Shown: positions 55,302-64,000 of the stretch, one piece after another
Layout of the letters: each line of letters starts with the position of its first letter
How positions within the stretch are numbered: position 1 is the stretch's first letter
Source of the DNA: Vibrio syngnathi
Lineage (GTDB): Bacteria > Pseudomonadota > Gammaproteobacteria > Enterobacterales > Vibrionaceae
Reading direction: 5' to 3'
Length of the DNA: 64,000 nt
NCBI RefSeq assembly: GCF_002119525.1
Contig: NZ_CP017917.1
Coordinates: forward strand, 372,001 to 436,000
Made by a program: the position numbers and the translations under genes
Notes under the pieces: model-generated
Told to the model about the DNA's origin: nothing
The model's database searches: none
Seen by the model: only the letters and a program-made list of their open reading frames with translations

Positions 55302-56354
55302 ATGTTCCAGACTGATGATGTAAGAATTACCAAAGTAAAAGAGTTATTACCCCCTGTTGCTGTTTTAGAAAAGTTTCCAGCGACAGAAATTGCTTCTTCT
55401 ACAACCTTTGAAAGCCGCAAAGCGATCCACAATATTTTAGAAGATAGCGATGATCGCTTACTTGTTATTGTTGGCCCATGTTCTATTCATGATACAGAAG
55501 CTGCTCTTGAGTACGGTAAACGTTTGAAAGTGCTACGTGACGAACTAGGCGATAACCTTGAAATCGTAATGCGTGTTTACTTTGAAAAACCACGTACCAC
55601 TGTTGGCTGGAAAGGCCTAATCAATGACCCGTACATGAACGACACGTTCAAACTAAATGACGGTCTTCGTTTAGGACGTAAGCTACTGCTTGACCTAACT
55701 GATATGGGAATGCCTACGGCGAGTGAATTCCTAGATATGATCACGCCACAATACGTTGCAGATCTAATCAGCTGGGGCGCAATTGGCGCACGTACGACAG
55801 AATCTCAAGTTCACCGTGAACTGGCTTCAGGCCTATCTTGCCCTGTTGGCTTCAAGAATGGTACGGATGGCAACATCAAGATCGCAACAGATGCAATTCG
55901 CTCTGCAAGCGCTTCTCACCACTTCTTGTCGGTAACTAAATACGGCCACTCAGCGATCGTTGAAACAGCAGGTAACCCTGATTGTCATATCATCCTACGT
56001 GGTGGTAAAGAGCCAAACTACAGTGCAGAGCACGTTGGTAAGATTAAAGAAGAGCTAGAAGCTTCAGGTCTTCCACAGAAAGTGATGATTGATTTCAGCC
56101 ACGCGAACAGCTCAAAGCAGTTCAAGCGCCAAATGAACGTTTCTGATGACGTAAGTGCACAGATCTCGGGTGGTGATAAAGCAATCTTTGGTGTGATGAT
56201 TGAATCTCACCTAGTTGAAGGTCGCCAAGACTTAGTTGACGGTAAAGCGGCGACATACGGTCAATCTGTTACTGACGCATGTATTGGTTGGGAAGATACT
56301 GAAACAGTACTTCGTCAACTTGCAGGTGCTGTTGAAGCGCGTCGTAACAAGTAA
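55302..56354 (+). CDS. aroG: 3-deoxy-7-phosphoheptulonate synthase, AroG type
   Basis: 350 residues, class I DAHP synthase. LLVIVGPCSIHDTEAALEYG, VYFEKPRTTVGWKGLINDP, LLLDLTDMGMPTASEFLDM, GARTTESQVHRELASGLSCP and KVMIDFSHANSSKQF carry the metal and phosphate ligands. It joins PEP and erythrose 4-phosphate at the entry of the shikimate pathway. Isozyme (Phe-, Tyr- or Trp-sensitive) cannot be told; AroG/Phe-type is closest. Confidence 0.95.
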   Translation: MFQTDDVRITKVKELLPPVAVLEKFPATEIASSTTFESRKAIHNILEDSDDRLLVIVGPCSIHDTEAALEYGKRLKVLRDELGDNLEIVMRVYFEKPRTTVGWKGLINDPYMNDTFKLNDGLRLGRKLLLDLTDMGMPTASEFLDMITPQYVADLISWGAIGARTTESQVHRELASGLSCPVGFKNGTDGNIKIATDAIRSASASHHFLSVTKYGHSAIVETAGNPDCHIILRGGKEPNYSAEHVGKIKEELEASGLPQKVMIDFSHANSSKQFKRQMNVSDDVSAQISGGDKAIFGVMIESHLVEGRQDLVDGKAATYGQSVTDACIGWEDTETVLRQLAGAVEARRNK

Positions 56355-56393
56355 TCTAATTATTACAGCCAGTCGCTAAGCGGCTAAAAATTC

Positions 56394-56431
56394 AAAGCCC
56401 TTATTAGCAAATCGCTAGTAAGGGCTTTTTT
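56394..56431. terminator. Terminator after aroG
   Basis: AAGCCCTTA-TTAGC and GCTAG-TAAGGGCTT form a stem around AAATC and end in TTTTTT. An A-rich stretch on the other side may make it bidirectional for manB. Confidence 0.88.
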
Positions 56432-56468
56432 ATAGTTCTTAGTTGTAAATTGAAAGTGCCGTGTACTC

Positions 56469-57908
56469 TTAAATGAGAAAAGACAGTAACTCGTCGACTT
56501 TAAGCGAAAGCAAAGCTCTGTCTTGCTTGGTTTCTACATTAAGGCGTATCAATGGCTCTGTGTTGGATTGTCTTAGATTGAAGCGCCATGTTCCCATATC
56601 CACACTAATACCATCCATATAATCGATGTCTACGGCATTGTCACGATAGTGTGCTAGCACAGAAGCGATGACTTGCTCTGGATTGGATACTCTGCGATTA
56701 AGCTCTCCGGACGAGGGGAATCTATCCATACTTGCGCTGGTCAGTTGGTGAAGAGACTGTTGGGTTTTCGACATCAGTTCAATAACCAGTAGCCAAGGAA
56801 TCATTCCTGAATCGCAGTGTCCAAAATCACGGAAATAATGGTGTGCGCTCATTTCACCCCCGTAGACAGCATTCGTTTCACGCATCTTCTCTTTGATAAG
56901 TGCGTGTCCCGCTTTAATCCCAATGGCTTTTCCACCATGCTTGTTGGTGACTTCAATCGTGTTCCATGTCATGCGCATATCGTGCAATACAGTGGCGTTC
57001 GGCTCTTTTAATAAGAATGCTTCAGCAAGTAACCCGACAATGTAATAACCCTCAATGTAATCGCCTTTCTCGTCAAAGAAAAAGCAGCGATCGAAGTCGC
57101 CATCCCAAGCAATACCAAGATCGGCCGAGCTTTGTAAAACGGCGTCTCTGGTGGCTGTTTGGTTTTCTTTAATCAATGGGTTCGGAATGCCATTAGGGAA
57201 TGTTCCGTCAGGAGTATGGTGAACCTTGATGAAGGTGATCGGAATGTCGAGCGTGGCAAAGCGAGCTTCTAAATCATCAATGATACGCCCAGCGACACCG
57301 TTCCCTGCGTTCACCACAATCTTCATAGGTGAAAGATTAGACGGTGTTATATAGGAGAGTAGGTGGTCTACATAGGGAGCTAGAATATTCGCCGATGTCG
57401 AATACTTGTTTTTCTGTGAGTCATAGAGAGTCACATCGTCATAACACTTTGGAGCTAACGTTTCCATGTGAGCTAATGCCTCAAGGCGATGTTTAATCTC
57501 AGTCAGCCCACTCTGCTTGCTGATTGGGCTAGCGTTAGCACCGACTAATTTCATTCCGTTGTAATGGATTGGGTTATGGCTAGCTGTGATTTGGATTCCG
57601 CCAATCGCTTTTAGGTAACGAGTCGCAAAGTAGACTTCTTCAGTGCCAGTCATTCCAAGATCAATGACGTTTACCCCTGACTCGCTTAATCCTTTGGTCA
57701 TGGCTTCTTGTAATGAAAGGGACGTTTCACGGTTATCTCGACCAATAACGACTTGAGCCGATGCATCTAAACCTTTGGCATTTCGTGATAGGAGATATTC
57801 ACCAAACGCCTTTCCAAGCAGATAGGCAAACGGTTCATTGATTTGGCGACCAATGATGCCGCGAATGTCGTTGTTCTTAAAGCAGCTAAGATCTAATGTT
57901 GGTTTCAT
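56469..57908 (-). CDS. manB: Phosphomannomutase
   Basis: 479 residues from the ATG at 57908 (MKPTLDLSCFKNNDIRGIIG); an in-frame ATG at 58016 would overlap manC. Active Ser in TASHNPIHYNGMKL, metal loop DGDFDRCFF, sugar loop GGEMSAHHYF, phosphate loop LRQSNTEPLIRL. It converts mannose 6-phosphate to mannose 1-phosphate for GDP-mannose. It starts 16 bases after the manC stop; the two are one operon. Confidence 0.93.
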   Translation of the reverse strand: MKPTLDLSCFKNNDIRGIIGRQINEPFAYLLGKAFGEYLLSRNAKGLDASAQVVIGRDNRETSLSLQEAMTKGLSESGVNVIDLGMTGTEEVYFATRYLKAIGGIQITASHNPIHYNGMKLVGANASPISKQSGLTEIKHRLEALAHMETLAPKCYDDVTLYDSQKNKYSTSANILAPYVDHLLSYITPSNLSPMKIVVNAGNGVAGRIIDDLEARFATLDIPITFIKVHHTPDGTFPNGIPNPLIKENQTATRDAVLQSSADLGIAWDGDFDRCFFFDEKGDYIEGYYIVGLLAEAFLLKEPNATVLHDMRMTWNTIEVTNKHGGKAIGIKAGHALIKEKMRETNAVYGGEMSAHHYFRDFGHCDSGMIPWLLVIELMSKTQQSLHQLTSASMDRFPSSGELNRRVSNPEQVIASVLAHYRDNAVDIDYMDGISVDMGTWRFNLRQSNTEPLIRLNVETKQDRALLSLKVDELLSFLI

Positions 57909-57924
57909 TTGATTGTCGCTGCTT

Positions 57925-59460
57925 CTATTTCGATTTTTTGTTCTGAAGCGGAGAAGCTTGTTCGCTTCGAATATCTCGCCCATAGCTGTCTTGATATCGA
58001 ATGATATCGTCTTCACTTAAGTGACTGCCAGTTTGAACTTCAATCATTTCAAGAGGTGTCTCGCCAGGGTTCTCTAAGCTGTGAATATGACCTAACGGAA
58101 TGTAAGTGGATTGATCTTCTTTGATTAGATACGTTTTATCGTCGTTGGTTACCTTCGCAGTGCCAGCCACTACTACCCAATGTTCTGCTCTATGGTGATG
58201 CATTTGCAGTGAAAGCTTATGGCCAGCGTTGACTGTAATGCGCTTCACTTTGTCACGCTTACCTAAATCGATCACATCGTATTTACCCCAAGGCCTAAAG
58301 ACTTCTCGGTGGTGAATGTGTTCTGTTCGACCGGCTTGATTCAGTTGGCTGACAATCGATTTCACGCCCTGAACCTTGTCTTTATTCGCAACTAATATCG
58401 CGTCTTTGGTTTCGACAATGATCAGATTGTCGACACCTACAGTCGCAACCAGCTTATTTTCCGCATGAATATAGTTGTGTTGAGAATCGACGGTTAATAC
58501 ATCACCTTCAATGACGTTATTGTGCTCATCTTTGGCGCTTACATCCCAGATAGCAGACCATGAACCGATGTCATTCCAACCGACATCCATTGGGAGCACT
58601 GCGGCGTGTGAGGTCTTCTCCATCACAGCATAATCGATGGAATCACTCGGGCTGCTTTTGAATGCTTCAGCATCAATACGGATAAAATCGAGGTCGGTAT
58701 TTTGCTTTGCAAGAGCAAGTTTACAAGCCGCTAATATCTCTGGGTGGTGTTCGGCGAGTTCTTCAATATAACGAGATGCCTTAAACATGAACATGCCACT
58801 GTTCCATAAGTACTGTTCTGAGCGGATGTACGCTTCTGCAGTTTCTCTATCGGGCTTTTCTACGAAGCATTCAATGGTGTAGGCGTGATGGATTGGTTGC
58901 ACTGTAGCGTTGGTTTCTATTTGCAGGCTAGAGGGAAGTGGCTGGCCTTGTTTGATATAGCCATAGCCAGTCTCTGGAGCATTTGGGGTTATACCGAATG
59001 TCACCAGTTTCCCTTGTTTTGCGTAATCAACACCACGGCTAATTGTTTGTTGAAATTCAGAGGTTTTAGCGATGTGATGATCGGCCGCCAACACTAATAA
59101 GATAGGGTCAGATTCGTTCGATTTCTTATCCACTGATTTGCTTAGAGTCTGTAGGGCAGCAAGCGCAATAGCTGGGGCTGTATTTCTGCCTACAGGCTCT
59201 AATAGGATTCCACTGTGTTGGATTTTAGCGGCGCGGACTTGTTCTGCAGCAATAAAGCGATGTTCTTCATTACAGATGATGAGCGGGGCATCGCAGGTAC
59301 TATCTGTTAAGTGCTTCTCAAGCCCTTGCAGGCGTTGAAGTGTTTGCTGAAGCATCGACTGTTCGCCAGCAATATTGAGAAATTGCTTAGGGTAAAGCTC
59401 GCGAGACAAAGGCCAGAGGCGGCTTCCGGAGCCGCCAGCTAGGATCACAGGTAAAATCAT
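57925..59460 (-). CDS. manC: Mannose-1-phosphate guanylyltransferase (fused to a PMI cupin)
   Basis: 511 residues from the ATG at 59460. Nucleotidyl domain: VILAGGSGSRLWPLSRELYP, FVEKPD, YLWNSGMFMFKA and MDVGWNDIGSW. The C-terminal 130 residues are a type II phosphomannose isomerase cupin (FRPWGKYDVIDLG, LQMHHHRAEHWVVVAGTAKV, YIPLGHIHSLENPGE). It makes GDP-mannose. With manB it feeds capsule, O-antigen or exopolysaccharide made elsewhere. Confidence 0.95.
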   Translation of the reverse strand: MILPVILAGGSGSRLWPLSRELYPKQFLNIAGEQSMLQQTLQRLQGLEKHLTDSTCDAPLIICNEEHRFIAAEQVRAAKIQHSGILLEPVGRNTAPAIALAALQTLSKSVDKKSNESDPILLVLAADHHIAKTSEFQQTISRGVDYAKQGKLVTFGITPNAPETGYGYIKQGQPLPSSLQIETNATVQPIHHAYTIECFVEKPDRETAEAYIRSEQYLWNSGMFMFKASRYIEELAEHHPEILAACKLALAKQNTDLDFIRIDAEAFKSSPSDSIDYAVMEKTSHAAVLPMDVGWNDIGSWSAIWDVSAKDEHNNVIEGDVLTVDSQHNYIHAENKLVATVGVDNLIIVETKDAILVANKDKVQGVKSIVSQLNQAGRTEHIHHREVFRPWGKYDVIDLGKRDKVKRITVNAGHKLSLQMHHHRAEHWVVVAGTAKVTNDDKTYLIKEDQSTYIPLGHIHSLENPGETPLEMIEVQTGSHLSEDDIIRYQDSYGRDIRSEQASPLQNKKSK

Positions 59461-59521
59461 AGAGTGGTAATTAGGTGTATTTGAATACTGGCGCCATGTT
59501 ACCACGCTTCACTCTGTTTAT

Positions 59522-59597
59522 TTATCGATAACCAGTTTACTTATCAATAACGAACTTACATATCAATAACCGACTTACTTATCGATAACTCATCGAC
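59522..59597. repeat. 19-bp tandem repeat, 4 copies
   Basis: TTATCGATAACCAGTTTAC, TTATCAATAACGAACTTAC, ATATCAATAACCGACTTAC and TTATCGATAACTCATCGAC. It lies directly upstream of manC. Confidence 0.88.
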
Positions 59598-59636
59598 TTA
59601 ACGAGAAGCTATAAACGGTCATCAATATAGCCGTGC

Positions 59637-60752
59637 TTATTGATGACCTTCTGGGTTGGAAATGACCATACCTTGCGCTTCGCCAAAATCTTGAGGATCG
59701 ATCTTGAGTGTCTGTGTAGGGAATGCAATATCAGCATCGTGCTTATGAATAATCTCTAACACTTGTAATAACACATCCTGCTTAACTTTGTGGTATCTCA
59801 CCCAATTGACTGTCTTTGTAAAAGTGTAGATAAAGAAGTTTAGTGTTGATGGCCCAAATTTATCAAAGTTCACGATGAGTGTTTGCTTGGCATCGATATC
59901 TTTGTGGTTTTCGAGCATGGTTTTTACGTCATCGACAATGAGAGCCAGTTTGTCTGCATCTTGATAACGAAGTCCAAAGGTTTCGTTGATTCTTCTGTTG
60001 AGCATTCTTGATGGGTTTTCCACCACGATGCTACTGAAAACTGAGTTCGGGACATAAAGTGGACGTTTATCAAAGGTGCGAATGATCGTCATGCGCCAGC
60101 CAATACGTTCGACAGTACCTTCGATTTGGCGGTCTGGTGAGCGTATCCAATCACCGACTTTAAAAGGACGGTCGAAGTAAATCATCATGCCGCCAAAGAA
60201 ATTCGACAGTAGATCCTTTGCTGCCAAACCGACGATTAAGCCACCCACACCACCGAAGGTGAGTAAGCCAGATAGGCTCAGACCAAATGCCTGCATGATG
60301 GTCAGGCCGCCCATCACCATAAAGAACAAGCGAGCGACTTTAGCGATAGCTTGTACTGTGGTTTCGTCTCTGGTTTTTTGCTCTAAGACGTACGCTTCAG
60401 TGTTGGTGATCATTCGCAAGGTAAACCAAACGAAGGTACAGATAATTAATATGTGCTTAAGTGTTTTTAACCAATTAATTTCATTACCAAACTGGTCTTG
60501 AAGGATTAACCCCACAGAGACAGTTGCAGGCCAACACCAGAGTAATGTACTGACAGGCGTTTTTAGCGCCTCTAATAGTAGGTCGTCCCAGTGGAAAGGG
60601 GTTTTCTGAACCAGAATTTCTAAGCGATTATGGATAATTCGCCAAGCGACCCAAGCGAGAAAACTCGCAATAGTGATGAATAGGACGCTGCTTGCCCAAT
60701 CACTATGGCTCTGGTTAATGTAGGTTTGTACTTGGGTTATGAATTCATTCAT
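59637..60752 (-). CDS. Mechanosensitive channel of the MscS family
   Basis: 371 residues, about five membrane helices in the first 200 residues. The pore helix GLLTFGGVGGLIVGLAAKDL and the cap region NFFGGMMIYFDRPFKVGDWI are typical of MscS, with VERIGWRMTIIRTFDKRPLY in the vestibule. Large-lateral subtype (YbdG/YnaI-like) from the extra N-terminal helices. It opens on hypo-osmotic stress to release solutes. Divergent from ktrA. Confidence 0.9.
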   Translation of the reverse strand: MNEFITQVQTYINQSHSDWASSVLFITIASFLAWVAWRIIHNRLEILVQKTPFHWDDLLLEALKTPVSTLLWCWPATVSVGLILQDQFGNEINWLKTLKHILIICTFVWFTLRMITNTEAYVLEQKTRDETTVQAIAKVARLFFMVMGGLTIMQAFGLSLSGLLTFGGVGGLIVGLAAKDLLSNFFGGMMIYFDRPFKVGDWIRSPDRQIEGTVERIGWRMTIIRTFDKRPLYVPNSVFSSIVVENPSRMLNRRINETFGLRYQDADKLALIVDDVKTMLENHKDIDAKQTLIVNFDKFGPSTLNFFIYTFTKTVNWVRYHKVKQDVLLQVLEIIHKHDADIAFPTQTLKIDPQDFGEAQGMVISNPEGHQ

Positions 60753-60936
60753 TGTGTGTACTGCCGCAGAAATAGTGGGTTAGAAATTAGCAGAAATCAC
60801 TTTTGTTCTCTACCTTTATAAATCAAGCGATTAGCTGACAATTGTATCTCTATATGGATATATAGTCGTTTTTTTGTATGAAGACAATTTCGTTGCTTGT
60901 TTTCGATGCGACGTAGCTTTGTAAGTGGAGTAATAA

Positions 60937-61596
60937 ATGAGTGACAAACAATATGCAGTTATTGGCTTGGGACGTTTTGGTCTCTCTGTCTGTAAAGAGC
61001 TACAAAGTTCAGGCTCACAGGTACTCGCTGTCGATATTGATGAAGAGAGAGTGAAAGATGCGGCGGCTTTTGTTTCTCAAGCGATTGTTGCGAACTGTAC
61101 AAGCGAAGAGACAGTTAAAGAGTTAAGGCTCGACGAGTACGACATGGTGATGGTTTCAATTGGGGCTGACGTTAACGCCAGTATCCTGACTACATTGGTC
61201 GTCAAAGAGGCCGGGGCAAAAACGGTTTGGGTAAAAGCCAATGATAAGTTTCACGGCAAAATCCTTTCGAAAATAGGTGCCGATCATATCATCATGCCGG
61301 AACGAGATATGGGAATACGCGTAGCTCGAAAAATGTTAGATAAACGCGTCCTGGAATTCATAGATCTCGGTAGCGACCTAGCGATGACAGAAATCGTAAT
61401 AGGGCATAAATTTTTAGGAAAACGACTCTGCGATTTAAACCTGTGTAAAGAAGCGGATGTACAAGTCTTGGGCTTTAAGCGCGGTCCTAACCTAACCAAA
61501 GCGCCGTCGTTGGATATCAGTTTGGAGATAGGTGATGTCGTTATTATTGCAGGACCGAAAACTCTCTTGGCTCATAAACTAAAAAACTTATCGTAA
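60937..61596 (+). CDS. ktrA: KtrA, regulatory subunit of the Ktr potassium transporter
   Basis: 219 residues. N-terminal RCK Rossmann domain with GLGRFGLSVCKEL (GxGxxG), VDIDEERVKDAA and a C-terminal RCK-C domain from about 135. It binds NAD(H)/ATP/ADP and gates KtrB. 9 bases separate it from ktrB. Confidence 0.95.
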   Translation: MSDKQYAVIGLGRFGLSVCKELQSSGSQVLAVDIDEERVKDAAAFVSQAIVANCTSEETVKELRLDEYDMVMVSIGADVNASILTTLVVKEAGAKTVWVKANDKFHGKILSKIGADHIIMPERDMGIRVARKMLDKRVLEFIDLGSDLAMTEIVIGHKFLGKRLCDLNLCKEADVQVLGFKRGPNLTKAPSLDISLEIGDVVIIAGPKTLLAHKLKNLS

Positions 61597-61605
61597 GGTG
61601 AGTAT

Positions 61606-62973
61606 ATGAATTCGTTAAATCGAAGAGGGCTGTTTTACGCTTTAGAGCAAGATAACAAGCGCAAAAAAGGCTCTGAACCTAAGGTTATCCTGACGAGCTT
61701 TCTTGCGGTGCTTATTCCTTCTGCCATATTGCTGACTCTGCCTGTTTTTTCGGTTACAGGGTTAAGTTTTACGGATGCATTATTTACGGCTACATCAGCG
61801 ATCAGTGTGACTGGACTAGGCGTGGTCGATACTGGTGAGCATTTCACCTTGTCTGGAAAGATTTTGCTGATGTTTTTGATGCAAGTGGGTGGCTTGGGGC
61901 AGATGACGTTGTCTGCGGTACTGCTCTACATGTTTGGAGTTCGGTTAAGCTTGAAACAACAAGCATTGGCGAAGGAAGCGCTTGGACAAGATCGTAAGGT
62001 TAACCTCCGAAAGTTAGTCAAGAAGATTATCATCTTTGCATTGGTTGCGGAGTGTCTTGGTTTCGTGTTGCTCTGTTTCCGTTGGGTTCCTGAAATGGGT
62101 TGGGCAACGGGAAGCTTTTATGCGCTTTTTCATGCGATTTCAGCGTTCAATAACGCAGGCTTTGCCCTATTTTCAGACAGTATGATGAGTTTTGTCGATG
62201 ATCCATTGGTGATCTTTACCTTAGCGGGCCTATTTATCTTTGGTGGACTAGGTTTTACGGTGGTTGGCGATCTCTCTAGTAATTGGCGTAGAGGATTCAA
62301 ACACCTTCATCTACACACTAAGATAATGTTAACGGCGACACCGACTTTATTGTTAGTAGGCACAGTGATGTTTTGGTTATTGGAGAGGAATAACTCAACA
62401 ACGATGGAAGGTTTGTCTATCCAAGGTCAGTGGCTTGCGGCTTTTTTCCAGTCTGCTAGCGCACGTACTGCTGGTTTCAATAGCGTAGACTTATCGCAGT
62501 ACACACAACCTGCATTGTTGGTGATGATAGTACTGATGCTGATTGGTGCAGGCTCAACTTCTACAGGGGGCGGAATTAAGGTATCGACCTTTGCCGTGGC
62601 ATTTGTTGCGACCTGGACTTTTCTACGTCAGAAAAAACATGTGGTGATGTTTAAACGTACGGTAACGTGGCAAGCGGTAACAAAGTCATTGGCCATTATT
62701 GTGGTCAGTGGCGCGCTATTAACTACCGCGATGTTTTTGTTAATGCTTACTGAAAAAGCGGCGTTTGATCGAGTGATGTTTGAAGTGATTTCTGCTTTTG
62801 CAACGGTTGGGTTAACGGCGGGACTAACAGCCAATCTTTCTGAGCCTGGGAAATACATCATGATTGTCGTGATGGTAATAGGGCGTATTGGTCCTTTGAC
62901 TTTGGCGTACATGTTAGCTCGTCCAGAACCGTCCTTATTGAAATACCCAGAAGATACGGTGTTGACGGGTTAA
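61606..62973 (+). CDS. ktrB: KtrB, sodium-dependent potassium transporter subunit
   Basis: 455 residues, four MPM repeats. Selectivity-filter type segments include TSAISVTGLGVVDT, SAFNNAGFALFS, SARTAGFNSVDL and SAFATVGLTAGLT, each with the pore Gly. It moves potassium (with sodium) and is central to osmotic adaptation in vibrios. Cotranscribed with ktrA; the MscS channel is divergent. Confidence 0.95.
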   Translation: MNSLNRRGLFYALEQDNKRKKGSEPKVILTSFLAVLIPSAILLTLPVFSVTGLSFTDALFTATSAISVTGLGVVDTGEHFTLSGKILLMFLMQVGGLGQMTLSAVLLYMFGVRLSLKQQALAKEALGQDRKVNLRKLVKKIIIFALVAECLGFVLLCFRWVPEMGWATGSFYALFHAISAFNNAGFALFSDSMMSFVDDPLVIFTLAGLFIFGGLGFTVVGDLSSNWRRGFKHLHLHTKIMLTATPTLLLVGTVMFWLLERNNSTTMEGLSIQGQWLAAFFQSASARTAGFNSVDLSQYTQPALLVMIVLMLIGAGSTSTGGGIKVSTFAVAFVATWTFLRQKKHVVMFKRTVTWQAVTKSLAIIVVSGALLTTAMFLLMLTEKAAFDRVMFEVISAFATVGLTAGLTANLSEPGKYIMIVVMVIGRIGPLTLAYMLARPEPSLLKYPEDTVLTG

Positions 62974-63012
62974 TAATGTTAATAGGTTAGTAAAAAAGAT
63001 TTGTTAGTCATA

Positions 63013-63039
63013 ACAAAGCCAGCGATATGCTGGCTTTGT
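63013..63039. terminator. Bidirectional terminator between ktrB and msrAB
   Basis: ACAAAGCCAGC and GCTGGCTTTGT are a perfect 11-bp stem around GATAT. Only short T runs follow. Confidence 0.75.
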
Positions 63040-63070
63040 TGTTTATGGTTAGATTTTTATGCAGAGCTAT

Positions 63071-64000
63071 TTAACCCTCAAACATTTCCACGTATTCCTC
63101 ATAACCTTGTTCTGCTAATTTATCTGCAGGGACAAAACGCATTGCAGCTGAATTCATGCAGTAGCGTAAACCTGTTGGCTTTGGACCATCTTTAAATACA
63201 TGACCTAGATGAGAGTCACCAAATTTACTGCGAACCTCAGTTCTTGGGTATAGCAGCTTATAGTCAGTCGTCGTTACGACATAAGCCTCGCTGATTGGTT
63301 GGGTAAAGCTCGGCCAACCTGTACCTGATTTGTACTTATCTTTTGAAGAGAACAATGGCTCACCAGTCACTATATCGACGTAAATGCCTTCCTGCTTGTT
63401 ATCCCAATACTTGTTGTCAAACGGGCGCTCTGTTGCGTCGTCTTGTGTGACATCGTATTGCAGTGAAGTTAGAGATGCTTTGATCTCTGCATCAGACGGC
63501 TTCACGTAGGTCTTAGCGTTGGCTGTTGCATTCTTACTGTCGATGATCTGACGGAGTGTTTGTGGGTTTTCTTTTCTATCCTCGCCGAAGATTTTATCTA
63601 GGTACTGATCACGACCCGAAGCATAGCGGTAGTAGTTATAACGAACTTTGCTCTTTTTGTAATAATCTTGGTGATAGTCTTCCGCTGGCCAAAATTTTCC
63701 AAATTCAATCAGTTCTGTTTTTAATGGCTTCCCAAAAATCTGAGCTTTGTCGATTTCCATCATGAAGCTCTGAGCGACGTCTTTTTGCTCTTGGTTATGA
63801 TAGAAAATAGCAGGTCGATATTGAGGGCCTCTATCTACGAATGAGCCTTTGTCATCGGTTGGGTCGATGTGTCTGAAGAACTGATCAAGCACTTGCTCGT
63901 AGCTAACCACTTCAGGGTTATAAGTCACATTGATCACTTCGATGTGTCCAGACTTGCCTGATGAGACTTGTTTGTAGGTTGGGTTTTCTAATTCACCACC
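63071..64000 (-). CDS. msrAB: Bifunctional methionine sulfoxide reductase MsrA/MsrB (5' end outside window)
   Basis: The frame stays open past 63937 to the right edge, reading [20 protein letters not shown], a core MsrA motif; the catalytic GCFW lies beyond the window. The MsrA part ends about residue 155 of the visible segment. The MsrB domain follows, with [30 protein letters not shown] and the catalytic [11 protein letters not shown]. The zinc CxxC pairs of many MsrB proteins are absent (SSKD, KDGPKP). It reduces both S- and R-methionine sulfoxide. A PilB-like fusion. Confidence 0.9.
   Translation of the reverse strand, partial: GGELENPTYKQVSSGKSGHIEVINVTYNPEVVSYEQVLDQFFRHIDPTDDKGSFVDRGPQYRPAIFYHNQEQKDVAQSFMMEIDKAQIFGKPLKTELIEFGKFWPAEDYHQDYYKKSKVRYNYYRYASGRDQYLDKIFGEDRKENPQTLRQIIDSKNATANAKTYVKPSDAEIKASLTSLQYDVTQDDATERPFDNKYWDNKQEGIYVDIVTGEPLFSSKDKYKSGTGWPSFTQPISEAYVVTTTDYKLLYPRTEVRSKFGDSHLGHVFKDGPKPTGLRYCMNSAAMRFVPADKLAEQGYEEYVEMFEG

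Overview
The window reads as a Vibrio chromosome, most likely the second chromosome of a marine species of the Splendidus type. It has about 44% GC by eye, a quorum-sensing Qrr small RNA, luxPQ, an OmpU-like porin, hcp-hcr, ktrAB and Vibrio-type integron cassettes (higBA-2). The species is an inference from protein resemblance, not from any search.

Layout. 1-0.5 kb: 3' part of a cold-shock gene and its long leader. 0.5-3.3 kb: codBA (cytosine uptake and deamination), with codB carrying an in-frame TGA at Trp38 and PurR-like boxes upstream. 3.36-3.60 kb: a Qrr sRNA with a sigma54 promoter and LuxO-like boxes. 3.8-14.7 kb: yiaVW-like membrane fusion pair, AraC regulator, urea channel, PPOX protein with a divergent MocR regulator, a YjeH-like amino-acid exporter with Lrp/LysR/LysE neighbours, and a lipoprotein hydrolase. 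15-18 kb: hcp-hcr behind a sigma54 promoter with NorR-like sites. 18-23 kb: long-form GAPDH and a TorS-like hybrid kinase. 23-32 kb: yeeX, yceH, a GIY-YIG gene, luxPQ, PilZ, HopJ and yegD. 32-38 kb: porin, FAH-family hydrolase, LysE exporter and a phosphosugar mutase. 38-46.5 kb: a complete aa3-type cytochrome c oxidase and haem A operon (coxB, coxA, cox11, coxC, DUF2909, surf1, Sco-like protein, ctaA, ctaB). 46.6-48 kb: three small genes.

48.5-54.9 kb is the accessory region. It is a cassette array with no integrase: small genes separated by attC-like sites, five of which are very large (about 0.6 kb when complete) and contain an internally deleted IS110-family element. Cassette contents are a small membrane protein, a broken GNAT acetyltransferase, the HigB2-HigA2 toxin-antitoxin pair, two orphan membrane proteins, a decayed Cys-rich protein and a minus-strand orphan protein.

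55.3-64 kb returns to core genes: aroG, manC-manB (GDP-mannose), a MscS channel, the ktrAB potassium transporter and the start-truncated msrAB.

Functional links: the AI-2 receptor LuxPQ and a Qrr sRNA belong to the same quorum-sensing phosphorelay (LuxPQ-LuxU-LuxO-Qrr). The cox block encodes both the oxidase and its haem A and copper assembly factors. Many intergenic gaps hold short tandem repeats (units of 6-19 bp), each unrelated in sequence to the others; this is a noticeable habit of the window.
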